Positions 27,843 through 40,765 of a stretch of 49,976 bases of DNA are shown here, in pieces; within the stretch, counting starts at the first letter, position 1, and the number at the start of each line of letters is the position of its first letter. The notes beneath the pieces were generated by a model. The model was not told where the DNA came from, searched no databases, and was given only the letters and a program-made list of their open reading frames with translations. Location of the stretch: NCBI GenBank assembly GCA_905397405.1, contig CAJPVJ010000056.1, positions 1 through 49,976 of the forward strand. Reading direction: 5' to 3'. Both the position numbers and the translations under genes were made by a program. This DNA is from Oppiella nova. Lineage: Eukaryota > Arthropoda > Arachnida > Sarcoptiformes > Oppiidae.

Positions 27843-30800
27843 TCATGGATCCACAAACGAGACCATTATATATCGGACACCTTTGGTTACCCTCAAGCCT
27901 TCGTGAAAGTGAGTCAGTCTTCCCGGATGTAAGAAAGACCAACCAATACGAGGATTAGTTACACTGCAGTTGTATCGCACAAAACGACAGCCCCCTCCCT
28001 GTCAATGAGTGAAACATTGAATTAAATGCATTTAATGATATTTCACAATTAATGTATTAATTACCTCATAATCAATGTTTGCAGAATTGAGTGCAATATT
28101 AACGGTATAAGTGGAGGCGTCGTGATGGGGGCGAAGGGACGGCTGTTCGTTCGGGTGATACCGGACCACGAAATTCATTATAGCTTTCGGTGGCTAACCA
28201 GACAGTAGTTTATAGTTAAATAAAGCCATTTAAGGTGTTTGCCTGATCATAGGACTCACGTCATGAGAATAGCCGATGAACACCTTTTCCTGAACGGGTC
28301 GTATATATTCCCTAAGAAAGTAGAGCCAGTGCTGTTCAAACCCTATTTGATTCATGTGTATATCCCTTGTGGGAACGTTCTCATAGCCACCGGCCAGTCG
28401 TGGGTCCTTTATATCCAAATCAATAAATATCTAATAAGTTATATTTACATAAACAGAATATTCTATAACTATTGCTTATTAACAAACAAAGAAAAAATGA
28501 TAGAAATTTTAAAATTAATTTTAAAAATGCTAACCGTATTTTTACCGTCAGACCATTGTCCAAAATTTTCCATTAGTTCTAAATCAATTCCAACAATAAT
28601 TAGTAAAGTAAATATTTTTTCAATTCATTTGTTTTGATTTTGTATCATAATAATATTATGTTTGCAAACCTATAAGGTGTTTGCAGAATATAGGTTTAAC
28701 GACTGGAAACCAATAAACATCAGGACAGGGCTGTTCAACAGGGGTTTCCGGTTTCAGAATGTTTGTGTAATCTTCATGAATATATCTGTTTTGCCAATCC
28801 TTTTGATTTGAATAAATCTCATAAAAGTCTGGATTTAATCGATTTGTGTCATATGTTGAACTAATCACTAAATGTCCGAAATCTTCTATATTCGTTACAA
28901 ACATAAAGATTCCGTTATCTCTAAGTATTGCACAGAAAGTCATATCCGGATCCAAATCGGGATATTTATTGCTATAAAAATGAGGTGAAAATCTCGGCTC
29001 CACTTCATTGGATTCTCGGCCTTTCAATAGACTTCCTTTGATTAGATAGGCTTCTGATATGAACGGCACGTTCCAAACGCCTCTGATTTATATAATGAAC
29101 ACAATATTTGTCATAAATTTCACAAAATCTAATCATTTCTATATTATGTATGTAAATATAAATATTTTTACCATATAAATTAATACTGAAAACAAACCAA
29201 TTCTCCTTTATGTATAATAAATCAATTAAAATATATTAAGATATGATTACTAATTTTAAAGTTTAATATTAAATTAAGAAATAAGATTTAGAAATTGTTT
29301 CTAACATAGAATAAAATAAAATAAATACTGATTCACTCAAAATGACATACATGTATGTTTCTAAAATATCATTAATTAGATAAGATAAAATTTACAATAG
29401 AAAAGTTTTTATATAATTTTCTCAAATTGTTTAAAGAGTTTTAAAATTAAAGACAATAATTGTAAAAGTGATAAGAAATGCGCACAAATGGACGAGTAGT
29501 CCAACAAAATCAATGATCAACTGTGAAGAACGTGCGCACAGTTTGTCAATAGAGAGAGGCTTTAAGTTGTGAACAGAGTCTTGAAAACAGTTTTAATACT
29601 TTTAGTGATCAACAGAAAGTGATTGTTGTCTGAAACCAATGAATAGTTATTGCGTTTCAAAGCTATTCAAACCGTTTCAACGTATCAATGCGTTTCTCAA
29701 CATATCTTTTAATTGCATTTATTTTGTTAATTGTATTGAATTCAGTGATTGAGGGCAAGAGAGGCCGAGGGTCTCGACGGAGGGGACGGATGCGAAAACA
29801 GGGTTCGTCCAGATTTCTCTTCTATACTAATCCCCGACGGAAGGAGTATTACGACAATCCCAATGTGAGTCCATATATCCATCACACATACAACCGTTTG
29901 TTTCAATTATAACTTTGTAATTATCATAATTTAGAAGTTTATATTTAACCAATTCCACTAATATAACTTATTGAATACTATTTATAATTAATATCATCAA
30001 AAATATTTCTAATTCGTCTAATATTTCTCACGTGTTATGTATATTAAGATATGAACAACAATTTTAATTACTTTATTTTAAATGAAGTCAGAATATTAGA
30101 TTAATTCAAATAAAATAATTATATTAACTTCACTCTCTTATGCTAAACTAAATGAATAAAATCATACTTTCGTGTAATTCAAATGTTATGTCACTGTGAG
30201 TTAACACAACTGGAAATTCTTTAGAGAATTTTAATGATAAAAGCAAACGAAAGCAAACAAATGAAAAATTGTCGGATTTTAAGGTTCTTTACGAAAAATG
30301 CTAAGCTTTGCAATAAATATTAATATTTTGTTCACAAATTCCATTAAATATCACATTTATTTTTGACAGAGCCTTCAAATGTTGAATTTAGATGCAGTGA
30401 ATTATAAGATAAATGAATAAATTTTTGGTATCAATACATAAATATTATGCCAAAATTGAGTCAATTTGGGCAATATTTTCATCTGTCTCTCAATTTCAGG
30501 ATTTTCAAGGATTAGATGAACAATTTTACGAAACCTATCAGTTATCAAGTTTTTTGAGTTTAAAACCATCAATTCATTCACTTATTTAAAGGCATTTTCA
30601 CTCAAATCTCTATTTTGTGCTTCATTTTGACGGATAGGGCGCTAATATAGTGCAGGCCTCGCACTTCGACTATGAGTTTGATTTGGGCCATAAAGTGAGT
30701 CCAACCCTTCCATCCCTTCCCATCACTGCCACTACTCTAACACTTGTAATCCTTTCATTTAGATTGTGTTTATATGTGTAGCCATTGGTGACCCGGTGCC

Positions 30801-33800
30801 CATGTAAGCAATATCTCATTTATATACATCAAGCATTTCTCTAATTAAATTGAATCACTGCTACTATAGGATCACTTGGTTTAAAGATAGCATTGAATTA
30901 GATCCTCATTTGCATCCATACCTCCAAGTATGTAATCCTTTAAGTCTATAAATGTAAGTCTATTACATAATTATTTTAATGGTGTTCATAGATATCGGAG
31001 TGGAAATACGGTAAAGACCGTATCAAAAGCAAACTGGAGATTGACCCAGCCAGGCAAATGGACAGTGGCACCTACGAGTGCATGGCTAGTATACATATTC
31101 TCTCATTTTTAATTTTAATATAATTATTAATTAATATGACACTGAGCATATAAAGAAATTCCTAAATTAACTCTATTCAAATCAATAGAATAGTAAAAAT
31201 TGCGATAAAAATAAATGTGTAGTTCATGATAATTTATAACTATTTATTTATTTATTAGTATTAGTGTTTAGTGTGAATATCTAACTCTATTAGAACTAAT
31301 ACACGAAAATCAATTCAATGCAGAGAATTTCATGCATTAAATTTCACGCATTTTTGCAGCAAAATACATTGATTAAATAGCGTATCCAGAATCTTGTATG
31401 CATTCAGTTAGTCCTAATTCCCATTACAATAGAGAGAAAAGCATTTCTTGAACATATAATTATGTTTATGATTCAGAAAACCCTTTAGAAATATTATAAT
31501 TCTTTTTAATATACTTTATATAAAGCGTTAAGCAAAAGATCTTTAAATAAACTTATGTCTTCTATTTATTGAGATAATAAAAACCCTTTTGCAAATATTT
31601 GTTTGTTATAGTTTAATTAGTTTAATATTTAATTATAATTAAAGGCTAATAATAAAATGAAAGCTAAATGCAATAAAATAATTATTTAATTTGTATGTTT
31701 AACATATTATGTCATTTGGGTATTGAAAGTTTAATTATAGGATATATAGGTTATTCTAAATCAAATTAATTTTTATTATAAACATAACTAACGTCCGTTT
31801 GTTGTTTATATGTCAGGACAGACGTAACTTCAAAGCAGATTTCTAGACTACATCATGTACCAATACACTGACATGTATCATGATAAATAGGAATTTGTAA
31901 CAACAATCTTTTTATATCAAATTATTTATAATTTTGTTATTATTTCATTTTGGGTTGTTATGTATATTTGTAATATAATTTTTAGTTTATGAAAAAATCA
32001 GTTCCAATTTGAATCAATGATCAAATATGAGACATATCATGAAAAGTTCAGCAATAACTTTTAAATATTACTTTAAAAATATCACAGAGTCTACAGTATG
32101 TTATTCTATGTCATATCCTTCAACTGTATGAACACAAGCATGTTTTAAGTGTACTTTATATTATAATTGTAAATCTTACTCTGGATAGTCAAGTAAATGT
32201 TTTACTAATGTTCAATTTGTATTTTATAATAGAAATTTTTAACTATCCCTAATCACAGAGTTATATAATTTTGTTATTACACATTCAATACAGTAATCAA
32301 TAGTAAAATTTAGTGAAATTGTTTAATTCATAACTCAAGCAATGGATTGAATAAATTGATGCCATATTCTTGGGTTTAATTTTAGATGACATTCATTTAA
32401 TTTGTATATTATTTTATAAATCAATAAACGCATGTATTAATAATTTCATAACTAATATCGCAGTATATGCAAATTATAATCATAATACCGGTAATGTTAA
32501 ATGTTTTGCATATTGTAATGGACAGAAGCAACAAATATTATTATAAAATTAATATCAAGTACTGTACATTTCATATAAAATTTTTAAAACATTATTTAAA
32601 GTTTGTTTTGTTATCGTGAAAATTATTTCAAAGCTCTTAATAATGAATTGTATGCAATATTTTATAATTAAAATCATTTATCATAACAAATTAAAAAATA
32701 TTTATCGTTAAGTAATTCAAACATATCTATAACAAATGCTTAAATGCTTCACATATTAACAAATTATAAACTAAAATCACATACCGGCGCTCATTCTTGA
32801 CTATTTGGATGTAGTCGTGAGATCGGGAATAAAAGCCTTCAGAGGAGAGGGCGCCCCAGAAGTTGGACCAAACCTGGTTGTGTCGAACCAAAAGGGGTGC
32901 GATTATAGTCCTAAATGATACATCATTTGACACAATGCTGTCTATACACTAATATTTTGATTGAAAATTACTTATTTTGTTGAATAAGAGTTTTAAGAGA
33001 CGAAGGATTGGTAAGTCTGGCGTCGGAATCAATGGAAAGATAGTAATCGCAGTCGACTTTCACACATTCATCACTATTCACAAAATAAGTCAATTAACGA
33101 GTGTTTGGTGAGCAATAAATATATAACAAATACAGTGCAGAATTTCTGGCCATCCATTCCAGTGGTTCCGTTTGGTCGGGTTTGTCGGATCCATAAACAG
33201 TAATCCCTCGATAGCTATCTCTGTACTGATCGATGAAATTTTGAATGTCTTTCGAATGATAGGAAACGCTATTATATATAAATAAATGAATTCGTTTTCT
33301 CTGGTATTCGAGTTCAACGATATATTGTAGGAATTCCGGGAAAAACGGAGTCTTGTGAGTGACAAACACTCCAATCAATACGAGTGGCAGTTGAGAGTCA
33401 GGAATATTCTCTAAACTGGTCTTATTTTCATCGCAAGAAAGGCACCCGTATTTGGGATGCCATGACTTCGCCAAATAGTTGCCCAAAGAGTTGAGCACAA
33501 CCTTTAGTAACGTTGTATTCAGAAATTAGTAAAACATTAAATGAATGAATAACTGACATCACATACTTTGCTGCCGCCATTGCCATGGATTACCAACGGA
33601 TTGCTTTGGAAGGCATTGTTATTAACGTACGAGTCTTCGGCAGAAAATTTAATCTCCACGTCACCGACAGCTCCGTTCAAATTCTGGAACAGGTGTGCCC
33701 TCTGATCCAACTTTATATCCAATTTCATCTGATTTTCCATACATTCATACATGAGTTCCAATTGAATCACTTAAGACTTAAGTTATATATGGATCGGCGA

Positions 33801-34798
33801 GTCTTACTCTTAAGTTATACAGCTATATATAGAAACACATTTTCTCAACCAGCAGTAGGTTCAGTAACTAGAGTCTCCACCTGTGGTAAAGTATCTAAAC
33901 TCCGCGCTTAGGTTATTTTGGATAAAATATTAAGCAAAGTAGTTTTCCAATACAATATTTATTTAAGCAATAAATACCCCCAGAGTTGAGAAACGGCTTC
34001 CCGCCCACTTCTGACTTCGGGTACTTTGACTAAAATTAAAAATCCAAATAAAATCATTAAATTGAATAAAAAATAAAAACAATTTTAATTCATTGAATTA
34101 CAGCCAATGTCTTGTCGGGCCAACAGAAACCCTCGGATGAGAAGACAATTTTGGCGTCCATTTCAATGAATCGCTTCAGTATTTCGTGAGGACTTGAGGT
34201 TAGGATCACATCAAAGCTAAACAAATGACACAATAATTGAAAGTCTAAATAACACAACAACTAATTAATTGATCGGTTGGCAGACCTGTCAACAAAAAGT
34301 ATCACTACATTGGTGTCCCTCTTATAGTGGTTGATGAATGTCTTGAGTAAATTGACTTTATGTCCGCCGCCCGGACTGGTGGCCACCTCTCCGCCCAACC
34401 ACTTCTGGTTCACACCCAACACCTAATCAGTCATCAGTCAGTCATTGACACTCAGATGTAGAGGCAATGGACGGCATCTATACCTCAAGTTTATGGCCAT
34501 ATATATTGACGGATCTATTAAAGCGAGCGAATCCATCGGTGATATGTGTGGCCACAGTTGTCACCAATAGATCCAATTCTAATATATTTATAAATTATTG
34601 TCAAAACAATATTATAAATAAAAGAAACTTTTGTAAACAATATTTAATAAATAAATATAACAGTAAAAAGTGAATTGAATGGTTGGCATGAATATAATAC
34701 AAACTTTGGATATCATTGGCGAGTATTTGATGGCAATTAACAAGACTTAACAAAACTATTGATTGAACTAATAGTATATTTTTGAAAAGTAAATGCAT
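27843..34798 (-). CDS. PLOD: Procollagen-lysine 2-oxoglutarate 5-dioxygenase (lysyl hydroxylase)
   Basis: An ER enzyme that hydroxylates collagen lysines and, in multifunctional members, glycosylates them. Fifteen exons in phase, 745 aa: 34705-34798, 34484-34578, 34286-34422, 34102-34216, 33978-34029, 33850-33906, 33567-33769, 33134-33501, 32972-33073, 32785-32910, 28670-29082, 28535-28578, 28260-28406, 28065-28193, 27843-27998. It has a signal peptide ([19 protein letters not shown]). The N-terminal glycosyltransferase-like part has [14 protein letters not shown] and a VILFVDR segment. The central part has WSNFWGALS and LIKGSLLKG. The C-terminal 2OG-Fe(II) oxygenase domain carries iron ligands HHD (His 674, Asp 676) and His 726, the 2OG-binding Arg 736, and ends VSFVDP as in animal PLODs. 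Exon 33850-33906 is divergent from the usual GFIGYAP segment. A 3.7-kb intron (29083-32784) hosts an oppositely oriented gene. Confidence 0.94.
29688..31846 (+). CDS. oig-4: Secreted single-immunoglobulin-domain protein, OIG-4 type
   Basis: Resembles C. elegans OIG-4, a muscle-secreted one-Ig protein that stabilises acetylcholine-receptor clusters; that role is transferred, not shown. Exons: 29688-29864 (signal peptide [20 protein letters not shown], then a very basic stretch [14 protein letters not shown]), 30638-30694 ([15 protein letters not shown]), 30763-30803 ([13 protein letters not shown]; first Ig Cys), 30870-30927 ([10 protein letters not shown]; Ig Trp), 30992-31088 ([18 protein letters not shown]; second Cys). 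Phases agree through 31088. The last exon is probably 31817-31846 (DRRNFKADF, stop), which matches the end of OIG-4 proteins, but its phase needs one more small exon of 3n+2 nt that I could not find. Expected total is about 155-160 aa. The whole gene lies inside the 29083-32784 intron of PLOD on the other strand. Confidence 0.85.
31847..32784. other. Remainder of the PLOD host intron
   Basis: AT-rich sequence between the last exon of the nested Ig gene and the next PLOD exon. No ORF or recognisable element. Confidence 0.5.
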
Positions 34799-37544
34799 TT
34801 TATGATTGAAACTGATATTGAAATGAATAATCGATTGGATATTCTATAACATTATTCTCATGTATTGTTTTTCATGTATGATTATCACGTAAATCATACA
34901 AAAACAACGTTACGCTCAACAGAATCGACACATGTTTGTGGAATCGGTTGAAGCATTCATCGGATGCCTGTGTGGACACGCCTTAGCCATCAATTGGTGA
35001 TTATGTGTGCATTTCTTAGGCTGTGCTGCCATAAGAGGCACTGAGGACTGGATGGTGTCTGACAGGGAGACATGAGTTGTTTATTTAAGCCAATATTTTG
35101 AGCACTTATTATAAATTCTGTTTATTTATCTAAATATAAGGAAGAATACGCTTACAGTATGTGTGCTTTGAATGGCTTTTGAGAAACTCATGTCTCATAT
35201 AAAATTCTTACCAAATTCTGTATTATACTGTAATTTACTATAAATACAGTACACTATTAGTGATAATGTGATGACAATATTCACATGAATTGAGTTAATC
35301 ATTAGTTGGCTGTAACGAGAGAAAGTAATAAAAAAGGCAGTAGTTATTGAAAATGTCTATATTTTTTATCATTTGCTTTTAGTTTATTATTTTGACAGAA
35401 AATCTTCAAAAGTTAACAAAAGTTAATTATAATTATAAGAAATGGAAACAAAGAATGTCTAAAATAAATAAAAAGAGCGGAAGAGTTGTGAATTGAATGC
35501 AAAGTTGTATTGAAATGAGTTTTATATTAATAATTAGTTGTTGTGTTGGTCACCACTAAATGTTGAGCAAAAAGTTGAGCGCAATCTTATAGTAATAAAA
35601 GTGTATAACACCAGAGCCGAAGTGGGGCTGACCTCAGTCTGGAGGTACGATTGCCATCAACTTTGAGCCGGTATTCAGTAGCAACAGATATAAAACACTC
35701 AATTTATTAACTACATGACCATTAGAGTCACTGTAACAGTCCTAACCCGCCTATAATGAATTTGGGTGACAATTTCATTGCCAATCGACCCAAACCGGGG
35801 CTCATGTGTCGGGTCAGTCGACAATGAAATTGCATATCATAGAAATGTCTTAATTATTGAATTGAACGCAAGTTTGTGTATACATCAAGTTTGAGAGCAA
35901 TTAAGTTAACATCAAATGTTACGGCATATAAACAAATCATACAATCATTTGAATTGACGCACAAGTAATGCACTACAAGTTGCCGACAGTAGTCGTCCCG
36001 TTGGCGACACTCCCACATCCCATCCCATCTATACATTCATTCAATTCATAAACAATTGCTTTTGTTTTCTCTTGCAATTAATGGTCAAATTGTCGTATTT
36101 TGTTATTCACTTCAAATCAAGTGTTATTGAATTGAATTTAATTGTGTGCACAATAAGACACGTTTACCGATAATATTGTAAATATGTTTCTCAATACTGT
36201 ATATCCAACCAATGGTGCGATTATTGTCTTTTGGTTTGTTTTAGAGTTATTTATATTAATAAATCATTTATTAATAAAAGCATAAAACAAAGAGACAATC
36301 GGGAGATGCAGGGGTAGTAAGGAATGGGTGCATAGAGTCATAGAATTGATAGTTTGATTAGAAAGGGTTACACAACTGAGAACCGACTGACTAGAAAGGC
36401 AAATGTCATCAGTTGTCAACATAATTCATAATAAATTCTTGATTTACTCATCAATCATACAAATAATACTGAAAATAAATTGTAAAATAAGACAAACTAT
36501 AATCACTGGAGAGTTTATAACACAATCTGTCGATCAAATGGCACAATAAATGAATTAAAATACAAATTAAGAAATTCTAGTAAATAATTAATTTGAAAGT
36601 AATTTAGTTTTTGTCTCTTAATGTAAATCAATTGCAATTCAATATAATAGCAATTATTTGTGTCAAAACTGTATAATAAGGAATTGTTTGTCACACAATC
36701 AAATCAATTGAAATCCAAGAACTTCGATCGCATTCAGTAGTTAGTGTGCAGTACATCATCACTATATTCATATGGATGTCGATATCTGTCTCCTCAGTGG
36801 TGTTGGTGTGTCTGTGCGCCACAAATCCACTCCATTGTAGAGCAGATCATGAGCTAATATTACTGTATATAACATTAATAGTTTGGAGCCATAGAAGTCA
36901 CCATATGCACACATACTTCAAACTGTCTGTTGTCTCAATTGAGAGACATTTGTTGAAATGGCAGTAGAGTTGCAAAAGAGTTCCTAAAATGGTTTTAACA
37001 GTGAATCACTTGTTCTTCAATAATATTCCCATTCAAAGCATATTTCAATGAAGTGCTGATGAGTGACAACTTTAACACAATTAATTTCAATTTGTTTATA
37101 CAGTATTTGTTGAGTCGATGAGAGGCGAAACACAACTAAATTGATAGACATTTATTCAAAGTCTTCACCAATGATTCGCTTTTTTGTTAGAAACGGTTAA
37201 TTGATTATGAAATGAGAGTTGAGTTTTAGCCATTTGTTGGTATAATAATAATTATATAAGAATTGCGTTAAAATGGATTTCGTGTACATCCGAAAGGATG
37301 AACTGTATGAAAGGCTTACATCCAAAAAGTGAAGTTAAGTCCTTTTGTTTAGTTTAAACAATATTAAGAACCGATAATAACTCAATACAAGTCTATATAG
37401 AATTCGATGAAATATACCGCCAGTAGTATTGTTTATGGTTTGCCAGTCATTCACATTATGTTAAACACACTTTAGAAACATTCACTTCTTATTTGATCAA
37501 AAAATGTGTAATTCTTGTCATAACTAAAGTATGATTATCTGCTG
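34799..37544. other. Intergenic region between PLOD and the G-beta gene
   Basis: About 2.7 kb. The side next to PLOD should hold its promoter and 5' leader; the side next to 37545 should hold the G-beta 3' UTR. Slightly GC-richer patches occur near 34930-35080 and 35600-35850. The short ORFs (for example 36746-36967) have no recognisable domains. Confidence 0.45.
35770..35832. repeat. Short inverted repeat in the PLOD upstream region
   Basis: CAATTTCATTG at 35770-35780 and its complement at 35822-35832, with further partly complementary bases inside (CGACCC and GGGTC). It would form an imperfect hairpin. Function unknown. Confidence 0.5.
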
Positions 37545-40273
37545 TTAATTCCAGATCTTGAGGAAACTGTCCCACGAACCGGTCGCCACTGCCATACCAT
37601 CCTCTGTCACACCCAGACAACTCACTCGGTTGTCATGTCCGGCCAGCACTCCTACCAATGCACACATCATTACAGTCCATGCAACCAACACATCAATCAC
37701 TATGACATACCTGCGCGCTCGGCCTTCATAGAGTCCCAAACATTGCAATTGAAGTCATCATAACCTGCGAGTAAGAGTCGACCACTCTTTGAAAATGCAA
37801 CGGAAGTGATGCCGCAAATGATATTGTCGTGTGAATACATGGCTAACTCCTGATCAGCGCGTATATCAAAGAGACGACACGTCGCGTCATCAGAACCGGT
37901 AGCGAATGCGTGACCGTTAGGGAAGAACTGATACACAAACACATCCATTGGGTTATTCAGAGCACCACTACTACTCATTGTATATAATCAATAATACTAA
38001 CCGTAACGGCATTAATATCTGACTCGTGACCGGGAAATGTCTGTTTGCACGTCCCGTCCCTAATGTCCCATAACTGGACAACAAATCAATAAAAATGAGT
38101 ATAATTTGAGAATTAAGTCATAAGAGACGAGTCATACCTTAGCGGATGCATCACAGGCTCCGGACACGAATGTTCGCATATCTGGTGCTAACGACAGCGA
38201 CATTACGTCCCCCGTATGGCCAGTGAATGATGTGCACTGTTGACCGGTTTCTATATCCCAGAGAGCACTGAGTGTTGACAAAAACATTCATAAGTAAGAC
38301 TGTAGTACTCCAGGGTGAGTGGTATACTGTACCAGGTCATATCTCCAGAACTGGTCACTATTTGGTTGTCATCGAGAAAGCGACAACAGGACAGATAACC
38401 GGTATGTCCGGGCAGTTCTCTACTGACCCGAACGTTGCCTTCTCTCGTCTTGAGGCTATAGATGGAGCAGATGTTGTCGAGTCCACCGCACGCCACGTAT
38501 GAACCGGAGGGCGCGTAAGCACAGGTCATGACCCAACTGGAGCGCAGGGGAATGGCATGAACTTTGTTAGTGGTGTAGGCGTCCCATACAATCAGTTTGC
38601 CGTCTTGTGAGGCCGACACTAAGTATCTGCTGTTAAGTGCGAAACAAACAAATTGAACGCTCGGGTCGATGGGGTGGCGGTAGCCGACGAATGTATACCT
38701 CGAGTCGGAGCCCCAGTGCATGGCGTAGATCTTGGCCAAGTGACCCCTGAGGGTGCGTCGGGTGCGCATCTGTATGCGGCCCACGGGCTCCATATTAGCC
38801 GTCGCCTGAACCAGAGTCGTATCGCAGGCAGCCTTCCGCGCATCCTTCAAACACATCCGTCAATACATTAGTCAAGCATTTATAGCCCATAATTACTTGA
38901 ACTTTTCAAATACTGCTTATTAATTATGGACTAAATAATTGTAAACAAATTAGCAAAACATAGGTGTGTCTGGAGTTCACTCAAGTGAACCAATAATGAA
39001 AACTCTAATTTCGAGATCGCGTTTGACGTTAAATATGTGACTGACTATAGGATTGACGTCAAGCCATTGCCCTGCAGTTGTTGCCATAGTGAAGATAGCA
39101 GGGATTGGGACTACCTATCCATCCATTCAGTCTACACCCAACAGCATCGCTAATCAAATCACTCCAATCATACATACAATCATATATTCACTAATATCTT
39201 AACAAACATTTTCATTAATACTTTTTTTCATACTTCTAGTGTTTTGTTTTCAATTCAATATTCAAATAATTAATCATTTGCTGCAAACAAAACAACATTT
39301 ACTTTCAATTACTCTCATATATCGCTCGCTATATATGAAAATGAGATCGTCTTTCAATACACGACTCAAAAGCAACAAAATTTTTGTAAATATATGTCAC
39401 TTGAAAATCGTGTGAAACTCATCAATGGCTTCACAATTTTACTATTAATTATGAAAATGCATTGATTGTAGTATTGATTGGAGTAGGGATACAGAGCTCA
39501 TGCAGACATTCATAGCTTTCATTCATATTTCAATCAATGAGGAGAACCACAGTATTCAAAGTCATATCATTTGAGAGCTCTTCGGCTAACCCTTTGGACA
39601 CCTCATTGAACCCCAATTCACACCAATTATCCCTATAATAGAGGACACACTCGCACCACAACTCACTGCACATTAGTTCACTGTTTTCACTGTAAACTTC
39701 ACATTAATATTCAGTATTCAATATATCTATAGACTATCAATATATCAATACATTTACAACAGTATAGGGTTTCGTTAGCGTGTGATTGACAGTTATAAGT
39801 ATCCTAACAGCAAAACTAACTTGAATAACACTCGTTTGTAAAATACTTACTTATGTGAAAATGATATGTAGGCCTGTCAGTAATGTCAATATTTATCATA
39901 AATACATGAATACATGCACTCATTAAGTGACATGAAATCATGCCTTTAAGACATTACTATCATATCATAGATAATATTGGGACACAATTGGTAAGCCGTA
40001 TGACACAACTGGTCAGGTAGTGCTGCAGGCTAATTGGTGCAGTGGGGGGGCGGAAGTGAGCCGGGCAACTATATGCATAGACAACAATCAGGTGGTAGGG
40101 AGTGGTGGTGGCATGCATGTGGTGGTGGTGGGTGTGGGTGTAGTGGGTGGTGGGGGCAGAGGTATGTGATAATGTATACACTGGTAATGGTAATGAATGT
40201 ATGAATGAAGACATACTCTGATGGTGTTCTTGAGGGTCTCGGCCTCCTGTCTGAGACTATCCAATTCGTTCAT
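37545..40273 (-). CDS. Gbeta13F: Heterotrimeric G-protein subunit beta (beta-1 type, WD40)
   Basis: The seven-bladed WD40 propeller that pairs with G-gamma and G-alpha at the plasma membrane. Seven exons: 40217-40273, 38699-38844, 38333-38626, 38138-38267, 38002-38073, 37711-37927, 37545-37651. They give exactly 340 aa, the canonical length. The N-terminal helix [16 protein letters not shown] lies in its own exon. Then come [29 protein letters not shown], the very conserved [62 protein letters not shown] and the C-terminal [11 protein letters not shown]. It is close to animal beta-1/2 (Drosophila Gbeta13F class), not beta-5. Intron 1 is 1.4 kb; the others are mostly under 200 nt. The 72-nt intron 38627-38698 has no stop in the reading frame. 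The csw gene ends about 490 bp upstream on the same strand. Confidence 0.97.
40021..40160 (+). repeat. G-rich (GTGGTGG) tract in G-beta intron 1
   Basis: The plus strand carries many GGTGG/GGGTGT runs and a run of seven Gs, ending just below exon 1. The pre-mRNA is C-rich here. The tract is compatible with G-quadruplex formation on the non-template side, or with a simple repeat. Confidence 0.7.
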
Positions 40274-40344
40274 CACCACAGACTTGTCGTGTCTTAATGG
40301 CTCGCAGTGATGGCTCAATGAGTGGTTTGATTGAAACAATAATA

Positions 40345-40765
40345 ATACAAATAATTAAATGACAAATAATGCTGTTGAGGGTGAAGTCAATGCATAATAA
40401 ACGCCATTTTCAGGGTTCGCACACTCGCTCAACACTAACCACTCACTCACTCACTCGCTCTCCACTCAATGCACTTGAGCTACACTACATGTATTACACT
40501 ATACGCCAAACCACTCACTCACACCCTTTACGGACGCGCCATTCACATATCACGTTACGTAACTGTATTCATCATACTGTTACAGTTATTCTACTCTATG
40601 TTACTTACTGTCAATTCTGTACATTATTCACAGTATGATCAGGGCACAATTTATACACAATTATACCAACAATTTGATGAAAGTTTGCAAATTAATTTAT
40701 TAGACTTTGGTTTTAATTACATAATCAATTCTTATATTTGAAACGATTTTTACGGTAAGTAAAGT
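40345..40765 (-). promoter_or_regulatory. Spacer between csw and G-beta; likely G-beta promoter
   Basis: Only about 490 bp separate the csw stop codon from the G-beta ATG. The stretch includes a CACT-repeat patch (about 40440-40465) and a GC-richer segment around 40530-40560. The G-beta promoter and the csw 3' UTR must share this space. No clear TATA box was assigned. Confidence 0.35.

Noticed and set aside
28239-28637. 132-codon open frame on +
   Set aside because: Antisense to PLOD exons 28260-28406 and 28535-28578 plus AT-rich intron; no domain.
31334-31375. Candidate missing exon of the OIG-4-like gene (TKYID after TTTTTGCAG)
   Set aside because: In the right phase, but runs into a stop before any GT donor.
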